Shown here piece after piece: positions 36,636 to 50,019 of a stretch of DNA of 64,000 bases. The notes beneath the pieces were generated by a model, which was given only the letters and a program-made list of their open reading frames with translations, was not told the DNA's origin and did no database searches. Origin of the DNA: Datnioides undecimradiatus (Eukaryota; Chordata; Actinopteri; Lobotiformes; Datnioididae); the NCBI GenBank assembly GCA_008933995.1, contig WARS01000126.1, forward strand, positions 524,001 through 588,000, read 5' to 3'. Position 1 is the stretch's first letter, and each line of letters opens with the position of its first letter. The position numbers and the translations under genes are program-made.

Positions 36636-39600
36636 ATGTCTGTGGTGAAGCTGGAGGAGTGTCGAGAGAGGATTCGAACAGAACTGGACAACGTAGTGGA
36701 CTTCTGGCTCAAACACTCCCATGACACTGTACACGGGTACTGTACTTAAACTTAAATGCTTCTGACATTTCCATACCAACTGTAGTGTTCGTGCTTTCTG
36801 TATTCTCCTCATGAGCCTGACTCTCCGCTTCCTGTTTCAGAGGCTTCTTCACTTGCCTTGGGAGGGATGGGAATGTTTATGATGAGCTGAAGTACGTCTG
36901 GCTCCAGGGAAGACAAGTAAGTCTCTGTAGTGATACTGGATGCTCGTAACAAGTGATCCACTGTATGAAATGCAGCCATGAGACATTATGTGAATACCTT
37001 GGCTTCTTTCTATAACAGGTGTGGATGTATTGTCGCCTGTACCGAACCATGGATCGCTTCCATAGGCCTGAAATCCTTGAGGCAGCAAAAGCTGGTGTGT
37101 ATGAATGCAAAGCTGGTGGTGTCAAATGTTGTCCTGGTTGAACTGATCCAAATACTGTTGTAACAATGGTGCACTGAGGTGAAGTAATGGTCATGTGATT
37201 GAAAATGATATATTGCAGTGTAAAACTATATTTTACAGCAGATCAGATAGTCCGCTGTTTGGAAAAGGCACGATAAGTCTGTTTTTTCTGTTGCTGCAGC
37301 TTCACATATGTTTGTGTTTCACACACCCAGAGGTAAATCTGTGCAACAGGTGCCACACAGTGTTCTTTTGTAGACTTAGTTGATTAATGACTGTCATGAT
37401 CGTGTTTGCTCTGTACTTTGTGCTAATCATCAAGGCGGTGACATCACTGTGGGGTGGAAACCTTGGATGGAAAGAAAACATCCATGCTTTTAGCTGGAAC
37501 ATCATTTATTGGGATGTTAGTTAGGAAGCTTTGAAGGGTTTTACAGCATAAGGCTAATTACTGATTTCTACTAAGTAGAAGTCCAGAACTGTAGCAGTGA
37601 CATGTTTATTCAAATCCATCACAGAGACAGCTTGTGATCTGACAGAACACTATTCTACCCTCATACCAACATGTCACTGTTCTCCTGCAGCAAAGCTATG
37701 GTAGCATTGTGACTGCATATCCATGATTTGAGTCTCTTGTTCCACCTCAACCCAAAGGTGCTCTGTCGGATTGAAATCTGGTGCCTGTGGAGGCCGTGTG
37801 AGTCCATTAAACTCACCGTGATCTTCAAGAAAACTGAAAAATGAATTGTGCTTTCTGACAAGACATGTTATCCTTGCGGAAGACGCTGTTACAAAATGGG
37901 TAGACTATGGTCATTAAGACATAAACATGCTCAGAATGTGTCACCATTACACCACCAACAATACGATATACGGCAGGAGTGATCTGTGGTATTATGTTGT
38001 TTACTCCAAATTTTGATCCAACTCTCCAAAAGTTGCAGCAGACATTGAGACCCATCAGACCTGTCAACACTTTTCCAATCTTCTGTTGTCCCTGTTTGCT
38101 AAGCCTGTGCTCACTGAAGCCTCGTTTGGCATCTAGTGCAGTCCTCTGCTGCTGTAGCCCATCTGTTTCAAGGTTCATTGCGTTGTATGTCCACAGATGC
38201 TCCTTTGTATGTCTGAGTTTTAACGAGTTGTTGTATCTGCTCCAACCCAGTCTGGCCATTCTCATCAACAAGGCGTTTTCACTCAGAGACCTACGGCTCA
38301 CTGGTTGTTTTCTCTTTTCTGGACCTTTCTCTGTTGATTATGGTGATGGAAGTACCCGTGAATCCCAACCCTCAAGACACTAAATTAACCTGTCTTCCTC
38401 ATTATGATGCTGGTTTGAAATTTAGTAGATCTTCTTGACCGTGTCTACTTGCCTTGTGATTGCCTGATTAGATATTTCTGTTAATGAGCAGTTTAACAGG
38501 TGTACTTAATAAAGCAAGGGTATGTCTGACTACTGCTTTTAAGTTTCATGGCCCATATGATGTGTCTAATCAGAAGCTAAAGTAAACTCCTGTCGTTCTC
38601 TCTGCATCTCAGGAGGAGCATTCCTGCGAAAGTTCAGTCGTGTCCCTGGCAGCAGCCACGGCCAGTGGAAGTGTGCCTTCTGCTTAACAAGAGATGGTAA
38701 AGCAGTCAAAATTCAGAGGACTATATTCAGCGAGTGTTTCTACATCATGGCCATGGATGAACTAAGCAGGGTTACCAGTGACAAGGACATGCAGGTACAA
38801 AGACACAATTTAACCAGAATGTATCATCAAACACAGGATAAGTGTTATGGATTTTTGCCCTGATTGTTTTGAGGCCTCTGGAAAGCATCGTTAGCCAAAC
38901 ACTGCGGCTAACATTTCAAGTCTCAAGTGGCTGATCTTTGCTCTTACACCATCAGGGTAAACATTCTACTTTGCTTAAGAAAGTCTCTTTAAAATGAGTT
39001 GCTAGATTTCCATAAAATTTAGAGAGCCTATAGTATTATCTGGCTGTTTAACCAGCAGATCATGTCTACATGGGCTTGGGCAAGATGTTGCAGTAAAACT
39101 GTTCTTGACAGTCACATCAACACCTTAAACAGCTTAAAAATGAAATGTGCTCCAGAAAGAGGGCAATCAAACGTTGAAGTCGTCTTCTGGCCTTCTGCAT
39201 TTCTGGGAGTTGGACTCATTCAAGAACCAGTCGCACAACCAAAATTGTTGTCAAGTTGTATGTGCTGTTCAAGTGACTCAAGACTTGTTGTACCAGTTAT
39301 GTATGGACAGTCAGCTTTTCTCTTATTGGGAAAAAACACACTAATTTAACTTAAACTAATTATATTGTCTTCATTATCACAAGAAAGCAGGACTGTGAGT
39401 GAAACAAAGATCCCAAAGAAGATCTGAGAAACCTAATGACTGCCATTCAATAAAATTTTCAGTGGATATTCAATATCAAACTAATCTTTTTATATCAATG
39501 TGCTTTTTGAATTTGGTGATTTTTCTGTAGTACTCATAGATGTGTACAATATTGACCATTGGGATTGGGTTTGGTGTTGCATCCAGATGCCAGTAGCTCC

Positions 39601-42201
39601 ATCAAACTTTGCCCCTTTATTACAGAGCCATTTATTATTTATGACAGAAATGCATTCATCAAAATCAGAAAAAGAAGCACAGGGATTTGATTTAGTACAG
39701 CAGATCTTGATAGGATCACTTTCTGACCACCCAACCACATCAGCCAGACCAAATGCTCATGCAGTTGATTGATTGAGTGACAAACACGGAGAGTTACAGT
39801 TATTCTGAGTTATTATAAGCTCAAGGTTTAGGTGTTTACTGCCTCAACAGGATTTAAAGTGACCAACACCTGAAGACAGACCGATGTACCATGATGTTGC
39901 TAGTTGTTAACTAATGAATCTTTGCTCTTTGATGCAAAAGGTGGTTGACCGATTAATGGATGTTATGATATCATTGGCTGAAACTGGTTGGTTAAATTTT
40001 GTTTTACAGAAAGAAAACAGGATCATATTTTGATATAAAGCAACTAATTGTTTGACATAAATTGTAGTTTCACAATATGATCAAGAGATACAAAACTTTT
40101 TAGTCCTTTACCCCCCACCATTGTGTCCGAAAAAGCATGAAATGCTATGTACATGAGAAATGAGGGGCATACTTAAAAAGGTTTAATGGCTTTAAAACAA
40201 AGTGTCACTTATTAGGGAGTTACAGGCTTTACAGGCCTAAATTTCTATATACACATATAACATATATGTTACCTAGACGTAAACCAGTAATTCAGCTTAC
40301 TGGAAGTTTGATTTCTGCCTGAACAAGCTTGACCACATTGTCACCCCATCACTCTGATAGACTGTCCTCTGCTCTGTTGTGTTGCTAGCTGGAGGCCGAG
40401 CAGATGATGGAGCAGCTGATCTACTGGGTTCGGGAGGACTCGTCAGGTCTGGGTCGGCCCCAGCTTCCCGGGGACATTACCACCAACAGCATGGCAGTTC
40501 CCATGATGCTGTTGTGTCTGGTGCAACAGCTCACTGAGGGCCGGGGGCAGGAGGTAGTTCAGAAGTATAGAGAGCTGGGCAGCTGGTGTGTTCAGCAGAT
40601 TCTGCAACACATCCAGGTACGCTATAGAAACTGATTTTTAGTAATTTTAGTCTCATTTCTTATGTCAGTGTGCTTTTCAAAAAAGAGATTTCACAGAAGC
40701 CAGAAGTTCCAGTTTCACAGTCCAGTTGGGGCAAGTTGTTAAAATGCTCAATGTAAAACTTCCTGTTTCTTCTTTTCTAACTTGATGACAGAGAGATGGC
40801 AAAGCTATTTTGGAAAATGTGTCACTCGAGGGAGCAGAGCTACCGGGGTGCCAGGGACGACTGCAAAACCCAGGTACCCTGACCAGAAAGCCAGATAAGA
40901 GCCAGCACAGTGACTGCATGGGGAAGCTTGGGTTGTGCTCGTTTCCTGTTCCTTGTTGCCTGCCTCAACATTTTCCATTCTGTTTCCCCACATGCTAACC
41001 TGTGCTGACTCAGGCCATGCACTGGAAGCAGGCTGGTTCCTGCTTCAGTTCAGTGCAGAGCAGGGGCATGAGGAGCTCCAGAAGACTGCTATTGACAAGT
41101 TTGTAGAGCTCCCTTATCAGCACGGCTGGGATAAAGAACATGGCGGTCTCTTCTACTTCCTGGATGTGGATGGTCACTGCCCCACACAGGTGAATCAATC
41201 ATCTTTATGCATCATTATGGGGTTTTTTTGGCAGTTGACAGTGTCGGCCAACTCGGCCAGTGGCTGACATTGTTTGCATTTGGTTGATCACTCACTCTGT
41301 ATTTAAACAGTTGGAGTGGAGCATGAAGCTGTGGTGGCCTCACTGTGAGGCTCTCATTGCCTTCCTGATGGCCTACAGTCAAACCAAGAGGCCGGAGCTG
41401 CTGGAGAAATTCTTTGAGGTCTATGAATACATCTTTAGCCATGTGAGTTTACATTACAGTGCCAACGAAGCAGACAGTCTTCTTTTTCTTTTAAGGGATA
41501 GTTCAACATTTTGGGAAATACACATGATCTCCTTTTTGAGAATGAGATGTTCAGACGGATATTATTCTCATGTCTGTCCAGAGCTGGAGTCAGGGCATGT
41601 TTAGCCTAGCTTAGCATATTGACTGGAAGTATAGGGAAACAGCTAGCTCATCCAAAGTTAAATACACCTACCTACACCTCAAAGGCCAGAAATAAAAAAA
41701 TTGAAAAGTGTGTGTTTAGGAGGGGTTATATTCTGGGTCGTGATTCTGAATGAAAAACATCCTGGAGGAGTAACACTGTGCCGCATCACTGAATATGTGA
41801 TGTCAGCAAAACTATATATATGTTGCCTTTTCTGAGATGTGTATATTTTAATGCACTGCATACCTGATATAGTGTGATTCTTGTGCAGTTTCCTGATGGA
41901 AAGAGTGGTGAGTGGTTCGGCTATTTGACACAAGAAGGGAAAGTGGCACTGGATTTTAAGGGAGGTCCCTTTAAAGGTGAGAGCGTGATTGAGATGTAAA
42001 ATAACAGAAAAACTTGTTAAATGACCTTAATTTTTGTATTATACAATACAGTTTAACAACAGATAGTCCATTTATGCTTGCAGTTTTGCCTGGTTGATGG
42101 GATGATTGCTTCTCCTCTCTTCTTCAGGCTTCTTCCATGTGCCTCGCTGCCTGTACATGTGTGAGCGCATTCTCGATGATCTGCTGTCTAACAAGGACTG
42201 A
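36636..42201 (+). CDS. renbp: Renin-binding protein / N-acylglucosamine 2-epimerase
   Basis: RENBP interconverts N-acetylglucosamine and N-acetylmannosamine in the cytosol, linking amino-sugar and sialic-acid metabolism; the mammalian protein also binds renin. Ten coding exons join in frame: 36636-36736, 36841-36916, 37019-37094, 38613-38794, 40389-40616, 40792-40873, 41014-41189, 41311-41442, 41889-41976 and 42128-42201, giving 404 aa, near the family length. It is an (alpha/alpha)6 barrel enzyme. Recognisable parts include [13 protein letters not shown] near 60, [15 protein letters not shown] near 248-262 with a conserved His at 250, [18 protein letters not shown], and [16 protein letters not shown] with a conserved His at 384. 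Both His regions belong to the active site in the family. All introns have GT/AG borders; introns 3 and 8 hold repeats. Confidence 0.96.
37640..38520 (-). mobile_element. Decayed Tc1-like transposon in renbp intron 3
   Basis: On the minus strand the block starts 'ctttattaagtacacctgtt' and follows the layout of a very common fish Tc1-like element. It has a start region with 'gaggaagacaggttaattta', then [55 protein letters not shown] and, in another frame, [15 protein letters not shown], the degraded SPDLNPIEHLW catalytic block. Frames change and the end at about 37640 is ragged. It is inactive and belongs to a different Tc1 lineage from the copy at 24.6 kb. Confidence 0.8.
38795..40388 (+). 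other. renbp intron 4, nothing recognised
   Basis: A 1.6 kb intron with short overlapping frames only. No repeat family or exon-like block was recognised. Confidence 0.5.
41491..41705 (+). repeat. Common fish dispersed repeat in renbp intron 8
   Basis: Shows the sequence 'gttcaacattttgggaaata' followed by 'tctcatgtctgtcc', 'tagcctagcttagcatattg' and 'actggaagtatagggaaaca', in the order seen in a very abundant fish repeat. Coding potential is absent. The element class is not known to me. Confidence 0.65.
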
Positions 42202-42485
42202 AACCACTTGGCTTGCTGAACCAAATGCTATCACTGGAGGGGCACCGAGGCACTGTCCCCGCCTCTTCTCTTGTACTAAAACATTCACTAAGTAATGTTT
42301 TACATCAAATGTGCCTTTAACATACACTCTGAACCTCTGACCCAGATGTTTTAAAGAGTGTGTATCTTTACCTCCTATTCATTCCACTTCATTCAACCAG
42401 TGAAGGAACTCTGCTATATGTATTTTAAACACATCAATTGCTACTCTACAACATACGGGTGAATCAATATGTATGTTAGCACTAT

Positions 42486-42491
42486 ATTAAA
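42486..42491 (+). other. Candidate renbp polyadenylation signal
   Basis: ATTAAA about 285 bases after the renbp stop codon. A second ATTAAA follows near 42576; either could be used. Confidence 0.45.
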
Positions 42492-42746
42492 GCTGCAGAA
42501 CCTTTTGCTTGTGACCTGCTTGGCATTTGTAAACGGCCAGTCAGTTAATTGTATATTGACATTTTACAGCTGATCATTAAATGTGCAGTGCAAAGTATGC
42601 AAATGTCATTGAATTCATTTGGAATTAGACATTCAATCACTGCTGCCGGAGAGACCTTCTACTGCAGGAAATAAATGTGTTGAAACCAAAACAGCAGAAT
42701 TGTTGGATATAAAACCAAAGCAATGAGCTGAAAATATCATTGTGCA

Positions 42747-42816
42747 ATATATCTATATATCTATCTCTATATCGATTGATGTAGATATAGATAGATACAG
42801 ATCGATATAGATATAG
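42747..42816. repeat. Degenerate TATC/GATA simple repeat
   Basis: Runs of 'atatct' type units on the left are mirrored by 'agatat' units on the right, so the block could fold back on itself. Confidence 0.75.
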
Positions 42817-43230
42817 GAAATTAAAATTGGGAGTAGTGTGTATGGTAGAATATACAGAATATTTAATCTGAAAATGCAATATCTCAAATATCAATCCCAA
42901 TACTAATGACTGGCCAAAGTGGCATCATTTGTCCTTGGAAGAATGATATCTGATATCAGGGTGGATATCTGAGATGAAATTTGAGAGGAGGAAGAATATC
43001 ACTGGATGGATCCGACATGTTCATTTAGACTGGGAGTAGCTAAATGGTGAATATCTCCAACAGATATAGCCTTCAGTCAGCCTAATAATTAATTGTTGGA
43101 ATGGTCACTTAGACTATTTAGGAATTTAAAGACACCTTAAACTGAGTTTTGAATCATAGATGTCAGTTCTGACAGGTAATGTCATTATCTCATAGTGAGG
43201 GGGACTGTAGAATATAGAGACTAAATGATT

Positions 43231-43250
43231 TTATATATATATATATATAT
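43231..43250. repeat. (TA)n microsatellite
   Basis: A short uninterrupted TA run. Confidence 0.9.
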
Positions 43251-43399
43251 GAAATGTCATTACAGGGTGTGCAGGGTGGTATTAAACGTTACAGCTTGAA
43301 AAATCGTGGTGTGTATGAGCTAAATGTTTTGGCTTTATCTTTAGACCTATTTTAACATTTAAAGTGCGCGCTGGCAGTTGCACAGTGGTCTCAACGGCC

Positions 43400-44008
43400 C
43401 CTGTGAATATGGATGTGTAACAAACAAACGTGACTTGGTTGGCAGAGCGGAACCGGAACCTGTAATGTCTAACCGGACGTTGGTAGAAAAGATAGTTCAA
43501 CGGTAGCAGGGCTTGGTAACATTACTGCTCTACTTTCACGCGGCGTTAACAGGAAACGGACGTCAGGAAACAAGAGAACGAAATTTAACCCAAACTACGG
43601 CTCTGCTTTTTAACAAACACTTCCGTAGTACAAATACATCCAACACAAACTGAAAAACTGATTGGCTGCTTTGAACACAACCCGTGTAACAAACCGGAAG
43701 TTCGCTGTAACAAACGCGGTACATTAATGGAAGCCGAGCGATGAAGCTCCAGCAGGAAAATGTTGTTAACGCGAATAACACGGCGGTTTACTCAGCATGT
43801 GTGTGACGGAGCGACCTCACTTTATATTATTATAAGTACGAAAGTAACGAGGAAAACAACTAGCGTACTTCCGCGTAGCGTTACCATTAACTCTTTATGG
43901 CCATGGCTGCCATGTAAACACAGTTAGTGTTAGCATGATCCAGGGATTATCCTGCCCCGATGGTCATTAACGCCGCTGGTTTTATAAACCAGCTTGGGTT
44001 CATGCGCG
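43400..44008 (+). promoter_or_regulatory. Likely lrif1 promoter and 5' leader
   Basis: CpG-bearing sequence without a TATA box near the start. An ETS-type site, ccggaagt, lies at 43694-43701. The coding exon begins at 44009. The transcription start cannot be fixed from sequence. Confidence 0.45.
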
Positions 44009-47000
44009 ATGTATCCCTCAAGTAAAGGAATGGATGCGGTGCACAGGTACAGTTACACTTACCTGATACATCATAGACCAAAATTAAGTTTAGCAATAAA
44101 GAAATCCGATAATTGACAGACTTGACCATCCACAGTCCCCTTTATATTTGAGTTTATGGAGTATTTCTCTAATGGTTCAGATTCCGTTAGTTTATATTCT
44201 GTGGCTCTAACCATGAGTCAGCACCATGACTAAGTCTATTAAACATAGTTATTATTCAACTAATCAGTGGTATTATCATTGATCATTATAAAACAGTATT
44301 AATTTGGTTATGAGTATAATACCAACAGTTGCCAAAAATGCTTCCCATTGTAATGGATACGTTTAAAGGAATAATTCACCATCATTGATTTTGACATCAA
44401 GTATAATGCCAATATAAGCGATATTGTGATTGTTAAAAGTGAAATATTTAATAAATTATTCTTATCTAACGTTTCTCTTAAATGGTGGAATGAGATAAAA
44501 TACCTCAGCCATCAGGTTCACCATTTTTCAGATGGCAAAGCTAGAATCTGACAGTGTTCCAGGCTAATGATAGTAAATTCAGTATGTGCTGTTTCTGTGT
44601 TTCAGTATTTTGTGTTCACACAGAAAAAACATGCAGGGACTTAAAGGGCATGCACATGTGTTTTCAGTGACTCTGGCTCAATACACCTGTTGACAGGCAG
44701 AAATGGGTGGAGCTACGCTGGCAATTACAACTTGCTGTGTACTTCCTGGGAACTCTAAGGTGTACATCACATTTCATTGATGACTCATAAGAGAGAGTCA
44801 AAATTATTAACACTGAAATGTCCAATCCAGTATATCAAAACCGTATTTGCATTGCACATTGTGTCACTGATCATACCATGGAAATAAGGTGTATATAAAT
44901 CATTCTTATAGCTTTACTAATTCAGTGAACTGAAATGTAGAGAATGTTGCAATATTCAGCTGTAGCCGATAGTAATTGTCACAGTTTAGCACACCTGCTG
45001 ATACCTCTTAATGCACTTCATGTCCATGATTCTTGCAGTTTTCCAGATCCAGATGGTTCAAAGTCCTTATTTTAAGTCACTTTGGATACAAGCGCCTGCT
45101 AAATAAATGTCATGTTTGCCTGTTGTTTTCACACTGTGGAATGTTACGTTGTATGCTGTGAAACAGGCCTGTAGTTTTAAACATCTCATTTCCCAGAAGT
45201 TTGAACTATTCATTTAAGAACTATACTCTCACACTGTGTGAACTATGTGAATTGTAAAAACAGCTTTACATTTCAACCTTCCTGTTCTCAACTAACATGT
45301 TCCTGTGCTGTATTGTTGGTTTTCTGCAGTGGAACTGGTGTCTTCTACCAGGCAATGCCTGCTGTTGGAGCCGATGGAAAGAACATCATGAAACTGATTC
45401 CTGTGCAAATGATCGATGGACAGTTTTTCCAGAGAACAAGCAGACCCAAAACGGATTTTACTCCACAAAGAGCCCTAACCGTAAATATTCCCTCAGCACC
45501 TGTTCAAGTGGTTAAAAAGGCATCTTTGAGTCCTTCTGCCACCCAGCAAGCTGTCAGGAAGCCTGTTTCACTCGCGAATACGTTGCACAATCAAGTAGGT
45601 TTGGATCGTTGTAATTCACTAAACAAGTGTCCGCCACAGGAACAGAAGTTAAAAGCGACAAACTGTGAGAGATTAGCAAAACTTCCAAGCCAGCTCCCGG
45701 TGACAGTGAAATCTCCAGCACTCCCTAGAGGACAGTACCTACAGATACCACATAATGCACAAGTCCGAACAGTCCAAGCATCTGAACTACCTGCAGGAAT
45801 CAAAAAACAGATTTTTACTTCATCCGCCAGCTCTTCTCCAGGTTCAAGCTTACCCAGTGTAATCTACGTGTCACCTATCACGACGGTGAATCAAGATGTC
45901 ACTCCACCACGAGATCCTTCACTTCACTCGCTCAAGCTTTCCAAGACGTCAAATAGACCTGCATCTGGGCCAATGCAGAAAGCTTCGACACCACATTTAA
46001 AACTCATTCCAAAGGTTTCACAGAGGCCCAACAGCCCCATAAAGTGGGTGATTGAGGAAGAAGACAGCTCAAGGCTGCCAACTGTTGATCCTCTGAATTC
46101 TCCTTCAGTTACCTCGGAGATTCTTTCAGTTGTGGCGGAGAGAGAAAATGCCTTCAAGCGTCATGACACCAACACAAAACCGGTTTCTCAGCTGAGTCCG
46201 GGCAAAAGTGATCAAGGACAGGAAAACGCCTTGGTCATGTGCAACGGGAAGGTGTTTTTTGTTGCCAAAAAATGCAGCCTGCCGCGTAAAATGGGAAAAG
46301 GCAACTCACCAAACACGGCAACAAAAAGTGAAGAAGTGGAAAATACCACGGTGCCTCCATCTAAGCAGCCACGTGAGTCTGCTGCACCTGAGATGAAGCA
46401 GGACCTCAGAATTATCAGTCTTGATGAGTCAGATGAAGTGATTGACCTTTGTGATGATGACACAGAGGATGACTCATCCCAGCAAGCGGCATCAGTAAAC
46501 TTGTCAGCAGTCACTCAACTGGATGAAGACAACGTCATCTTTGTGTCGTATATTCCACCCAAGCCAGAGCCTCAGTCCGCACAAGACGTGAGGGTAAAAA
46601 CACAAATGGCACCCGAGAGGGAAACAGACCAGATGGTCACCAGCAGCTCAAACACTGCGACGGAACCAAAGAGCCTGGATGGTGCAGCTGACCAGAGCAC
46701 TTTAGTCAGCACAGTCAGAAATGTCACACGTGATTGTGGTTCAACAGTGATGAGCATGCACGGCAGTAAAGACTCAAATATCAACGGTCAGCAGAGCACC
46801 TCCACCCACCAGCTGGAGAGCATGGAAGTGCATGTAGAAACAGGGAAACCAGTGGATGCCTGCACCTCCGACAGCAGCACTGGAATATTCACGCAAACAG
46901 GAAAAGAAACAAACAGAACAGAGGTGAGGGCACTACTCTTGTTTGATCTATATAATATATTGTATACGTGTTTTTGATAGAAGCATGGAAAATAATTCTG

Positions 47001-48303
47001 ATGCATTTAACTGCACGGTTAATGTAGAGCAGAGTTTGTTTCCAGTGCATGTCAACATGCAAGAGCTTTGAGTCTGTACAGTGCATGTGCAGTTTTCATT
47101 TCAGTGTCATAAACCAAATGTTTGGTCACATTAAACATCCTTCTAACAAAGATTTGATCATGAGAAGCGGCCTGTTGCAGCCCTTCTCCTTCTGCTCAGC
47201 CTATTTACAGTATAGACCTTGTCAGTAAACTATGAAAGCATTGTAGAATATGACATCAGCCTCAGCTACACATTGCTAATGAAAGACTCCTACTTTATAA
47301 ATATCTCATTAACAAAGATTGTGGTTAACATAACCTGCCGTCAGTATCTTAACATTGTTGATATGTGTATGTTAGCATGTTAGCACCACTGTTTCAGAGT
47401 CAATAGCATGGCTTAATAACTGGCAGACTTGTTGACATGTTGTTTTGATGACAGAGTGTTACTTCTTTCTGCTTGCAGAGCTCCGTGAGTGCTGCGACGA
47501 GGCTGACGTCTTCTCTGTTACCAAAATCCTGTGCAGCCGCCGACCATCTGCTGAGGCAGATGTTTCAGATAAAAGCTGATGTCAGAATTTGCCTGCGGAG
47601 GATCGATGAAGCCTCACCCGCGTCAGTCAGCCATCCTGAGACTGACCGTTGTGGTCTCGTCGATGTCAGACAAGCGAAGGAACTAGCTGAGCAGGAGGGG
47701 TCAACAGACTCTGCCTCTCCAACACTTTGTTCACATCTCAAACTGAACACAAAACCTCTTCCTGCCTTGAAATGCATCTCAGGTCATAGTTCATGCATGG
47801 GAACGTCATATGATGTGGAAAGTGAGCCAGTGATTGGCTACGTGGAACCAATAGATGAGGATTTCCTCAGCACAGATGAAAATGACATCCCCAGGTCACA
47901 GGACGTAGACTTCCAGAGACAGACTCCGACTTGTGTGGATCTGAATTCAAGCACACGGAGGATGGGAAGAATGAGGAAGCGCACAATCTGTCCGTGTTGC
48001 ATCCCTGGTTCTCAAGATCCTGCGGCAAAGTACACAGCAAAGTCATGGGCACTAGAGAAGTTCGCATGGGCGACAGAGCAGGCAAGTAAAAAAGGTGGAA
48101 AAACAAAGGCTGTGAGAAAAAATGGAATAACGGCGAAGAACAAGCAGAACGGTTCCACTCCTGAGTTTCCTGCCAGCGACAGTTCATCCACAACATCCAT
48201 GGACTCTGATGAACTGAAACGACACGAACAGATTCACAGACTCAGGGAGCTTCTGAGAGAGAAGGAGGCAGCTTTAGAAGTGATGAGAAACAGCATGAGC
48301 TGA
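44009..48303 (+). CDS. lrif1: Ligand-dependent nuclear receptor-interacting factor 1
   Basis: LRIF1 (HBiX1) is a nuclear protein that binds HP1 and SMCHD1 and takes part in heterochromatin compaction; it was first found as a retinoic-acid-receptor partner. Three coding exons join in frame: 44009-44046, 45330-46923 and 47479-48303, giving 818 aa (human about 770). Family landmarks in order are FYQAMPAVGADGKN (18-31), LPVTVKSPALPRGQYLQIP (from 135), PSVIYVSPI (about 188), ENALVMCNGKVFFVAKK (about 311-327), ADVRICLRRI (from 577) and the coiled coil HRLRELLREKEAALEVMR near the end. The middle is disordered and low in conservation. EVIDLCDDDTEDD (about 382-394) looks like a SUMO-binding motif. The short exon 1 was chosen because its phase-2 donor joins exon 2 exactly before GTGVFYQ. 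Confidence 0.93.
45073..45112 (+). repeat. Short interspersed repeat tail in lrif1 intron 1
   Basis: 'taagtcactttggatacaag' followed by 'cgcctgctaaataaatg' matches the 'taagtcgctttggataaaag / cgtctgctaaatgaa' tail of abundant fish retroposons. Only the tail can be recognised. Confidence 0.6.
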
Positions 48304-50019
48304 GATAAAAAATATTCTAACATACTGCAAGGTTTGTTATAAGTTAACAGATTTATTTTAGTATATAACAGTTATTACTGTTCACTTTTGTTGTCACTTA
48401 ACACAAACTAACACAGGTATCACATGAGCTTCAGTACAGTGTAAAGGATTTATGGCGTTAACATGCACGAGCTTCTAGTTTCACAGCGGTGTGGTACGGA
48501 GGTGTGTGCAGACAGACTGGGCAGCGGCCACGTGTCCAGAGCTGGCAGTCACAGGACTTTAAAGTTAGCATTAATGAAAAATAAGATTTTTCTCTTGAAT
48601 CAGATGTTCACTATCAATTTATCAGGAAGTTTACATTGTAAGGACAGTGATTACCAGCTCATACAACTTCACGTAACAGGCCCTTGATGAAACAGCCTGT
48701 TGTTGTTGTTCCTGCCACAGGCGTCAAACCTTATGTTACGTTCACGCTTTTGGCATTGTTTTATTTTTATTTATTTCCTGTTTTTATGTTTCTCTCTGAG
48801 AGGAAGCTGTCATGTAGATGTCGACTTCTCAGCAGATTATTTATTGTACCTGTAACATTGTTTGCAAAACATTCTGATGTCGTTATCGCATCATCTTTAA
48901 CCTCGCACCACCTTTAGGTGTTTATTTAGTGTACAGATGCAGAGTGCGCAGCTGAATATGATCATATTACCACCATGCCACACTGTGAGTATCTCCAAAT
49001 AATTGGCCCAGTAACGATTATACACCCGTTCAACGTGGTGCTGCACATCACACACACCGCCATGAACAGTTCACTGCTATGAAACTCCAAGGTCACCGCC
49101 TTACATGTTGAAGGTTAAATCGATTGAAGAACCTTTAAGAAGTAACATTGAATCAGTAGCTCTAACATGCTACAGATGTGTCCCCGGACTCTTTTCAGAA
49201 TGTTAAGTTTAAATAGGCGAACTATCCCTCCCGGCTCATTGAATCCACCTCCTGGCTTTTTCAAAGACTGCGAGATGCACTTTAAAGCTCAGAAAGTAAA
49301 ACTTATGATTTATGAGCAGGCTATGCCACATGTATTGATCTATAGGTCCAAGAAAATTAAATGAGAAGTGGGAAATGAGCAATGCAATCAACTGTTTTAA
49401 GTTTCACCTCAGCTAGAGCTTCAAAGAGGAGGTACTTCATCTCTTTGAGTGAGGGTTTGTCGAGGCATTGAGGTGAGTACAGTAAAGCTAATACTGTATA
49501 CTAACACTGTAAGTCTGCCTGATGAGCAATGAATGCTTCGGTTAACAGCTAAGTGTGGGTTTGTACACACTCAAAACATTTTCTGTTTTATATTTGTGAA
49601 AAATGCTGTGTTATGAGGAGTTATTGAATGTCATGCAGGTCGTGTTTATGAAATACTAATGCAATATTTATATTTTATTGGGGCACACAAATAAATTCGC
49701 CAGTTAAAATGATCAACGTGAGCTTTTGTTGTTTTTAAGATAGGTTCATCAGTCAGTCATCAAGCATCAATCATATGTAGCCTGAATACAGAAATATGAG
49801 CTGCCTGTGGGCTGAAAGTTCAGACATGAAGAGATGCCCCAGGGCTGCTACGTCAGACTTCTGCTATGTGTGTCAGGCCTTCAGAATAAAAGTCGATACT
49901 TACAAAGTCAAAGTCGAGGTGATCTAATTACAGGGCAGATGATGCAATTTGGTATGTAATTGCCACACCCACTAAATGATCACGAAGATTAGTAGGTGTT
50001 TCTAGGAATTATTATCTTC
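48304..50019 (+). other. lrif1 3' flank
   Basis: Probably contains the lrif1 3' untranslated region. An AATAAA at 49690-49695 is a distant candidate signal. Nothing else was recognised. Confidence 0.4.
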
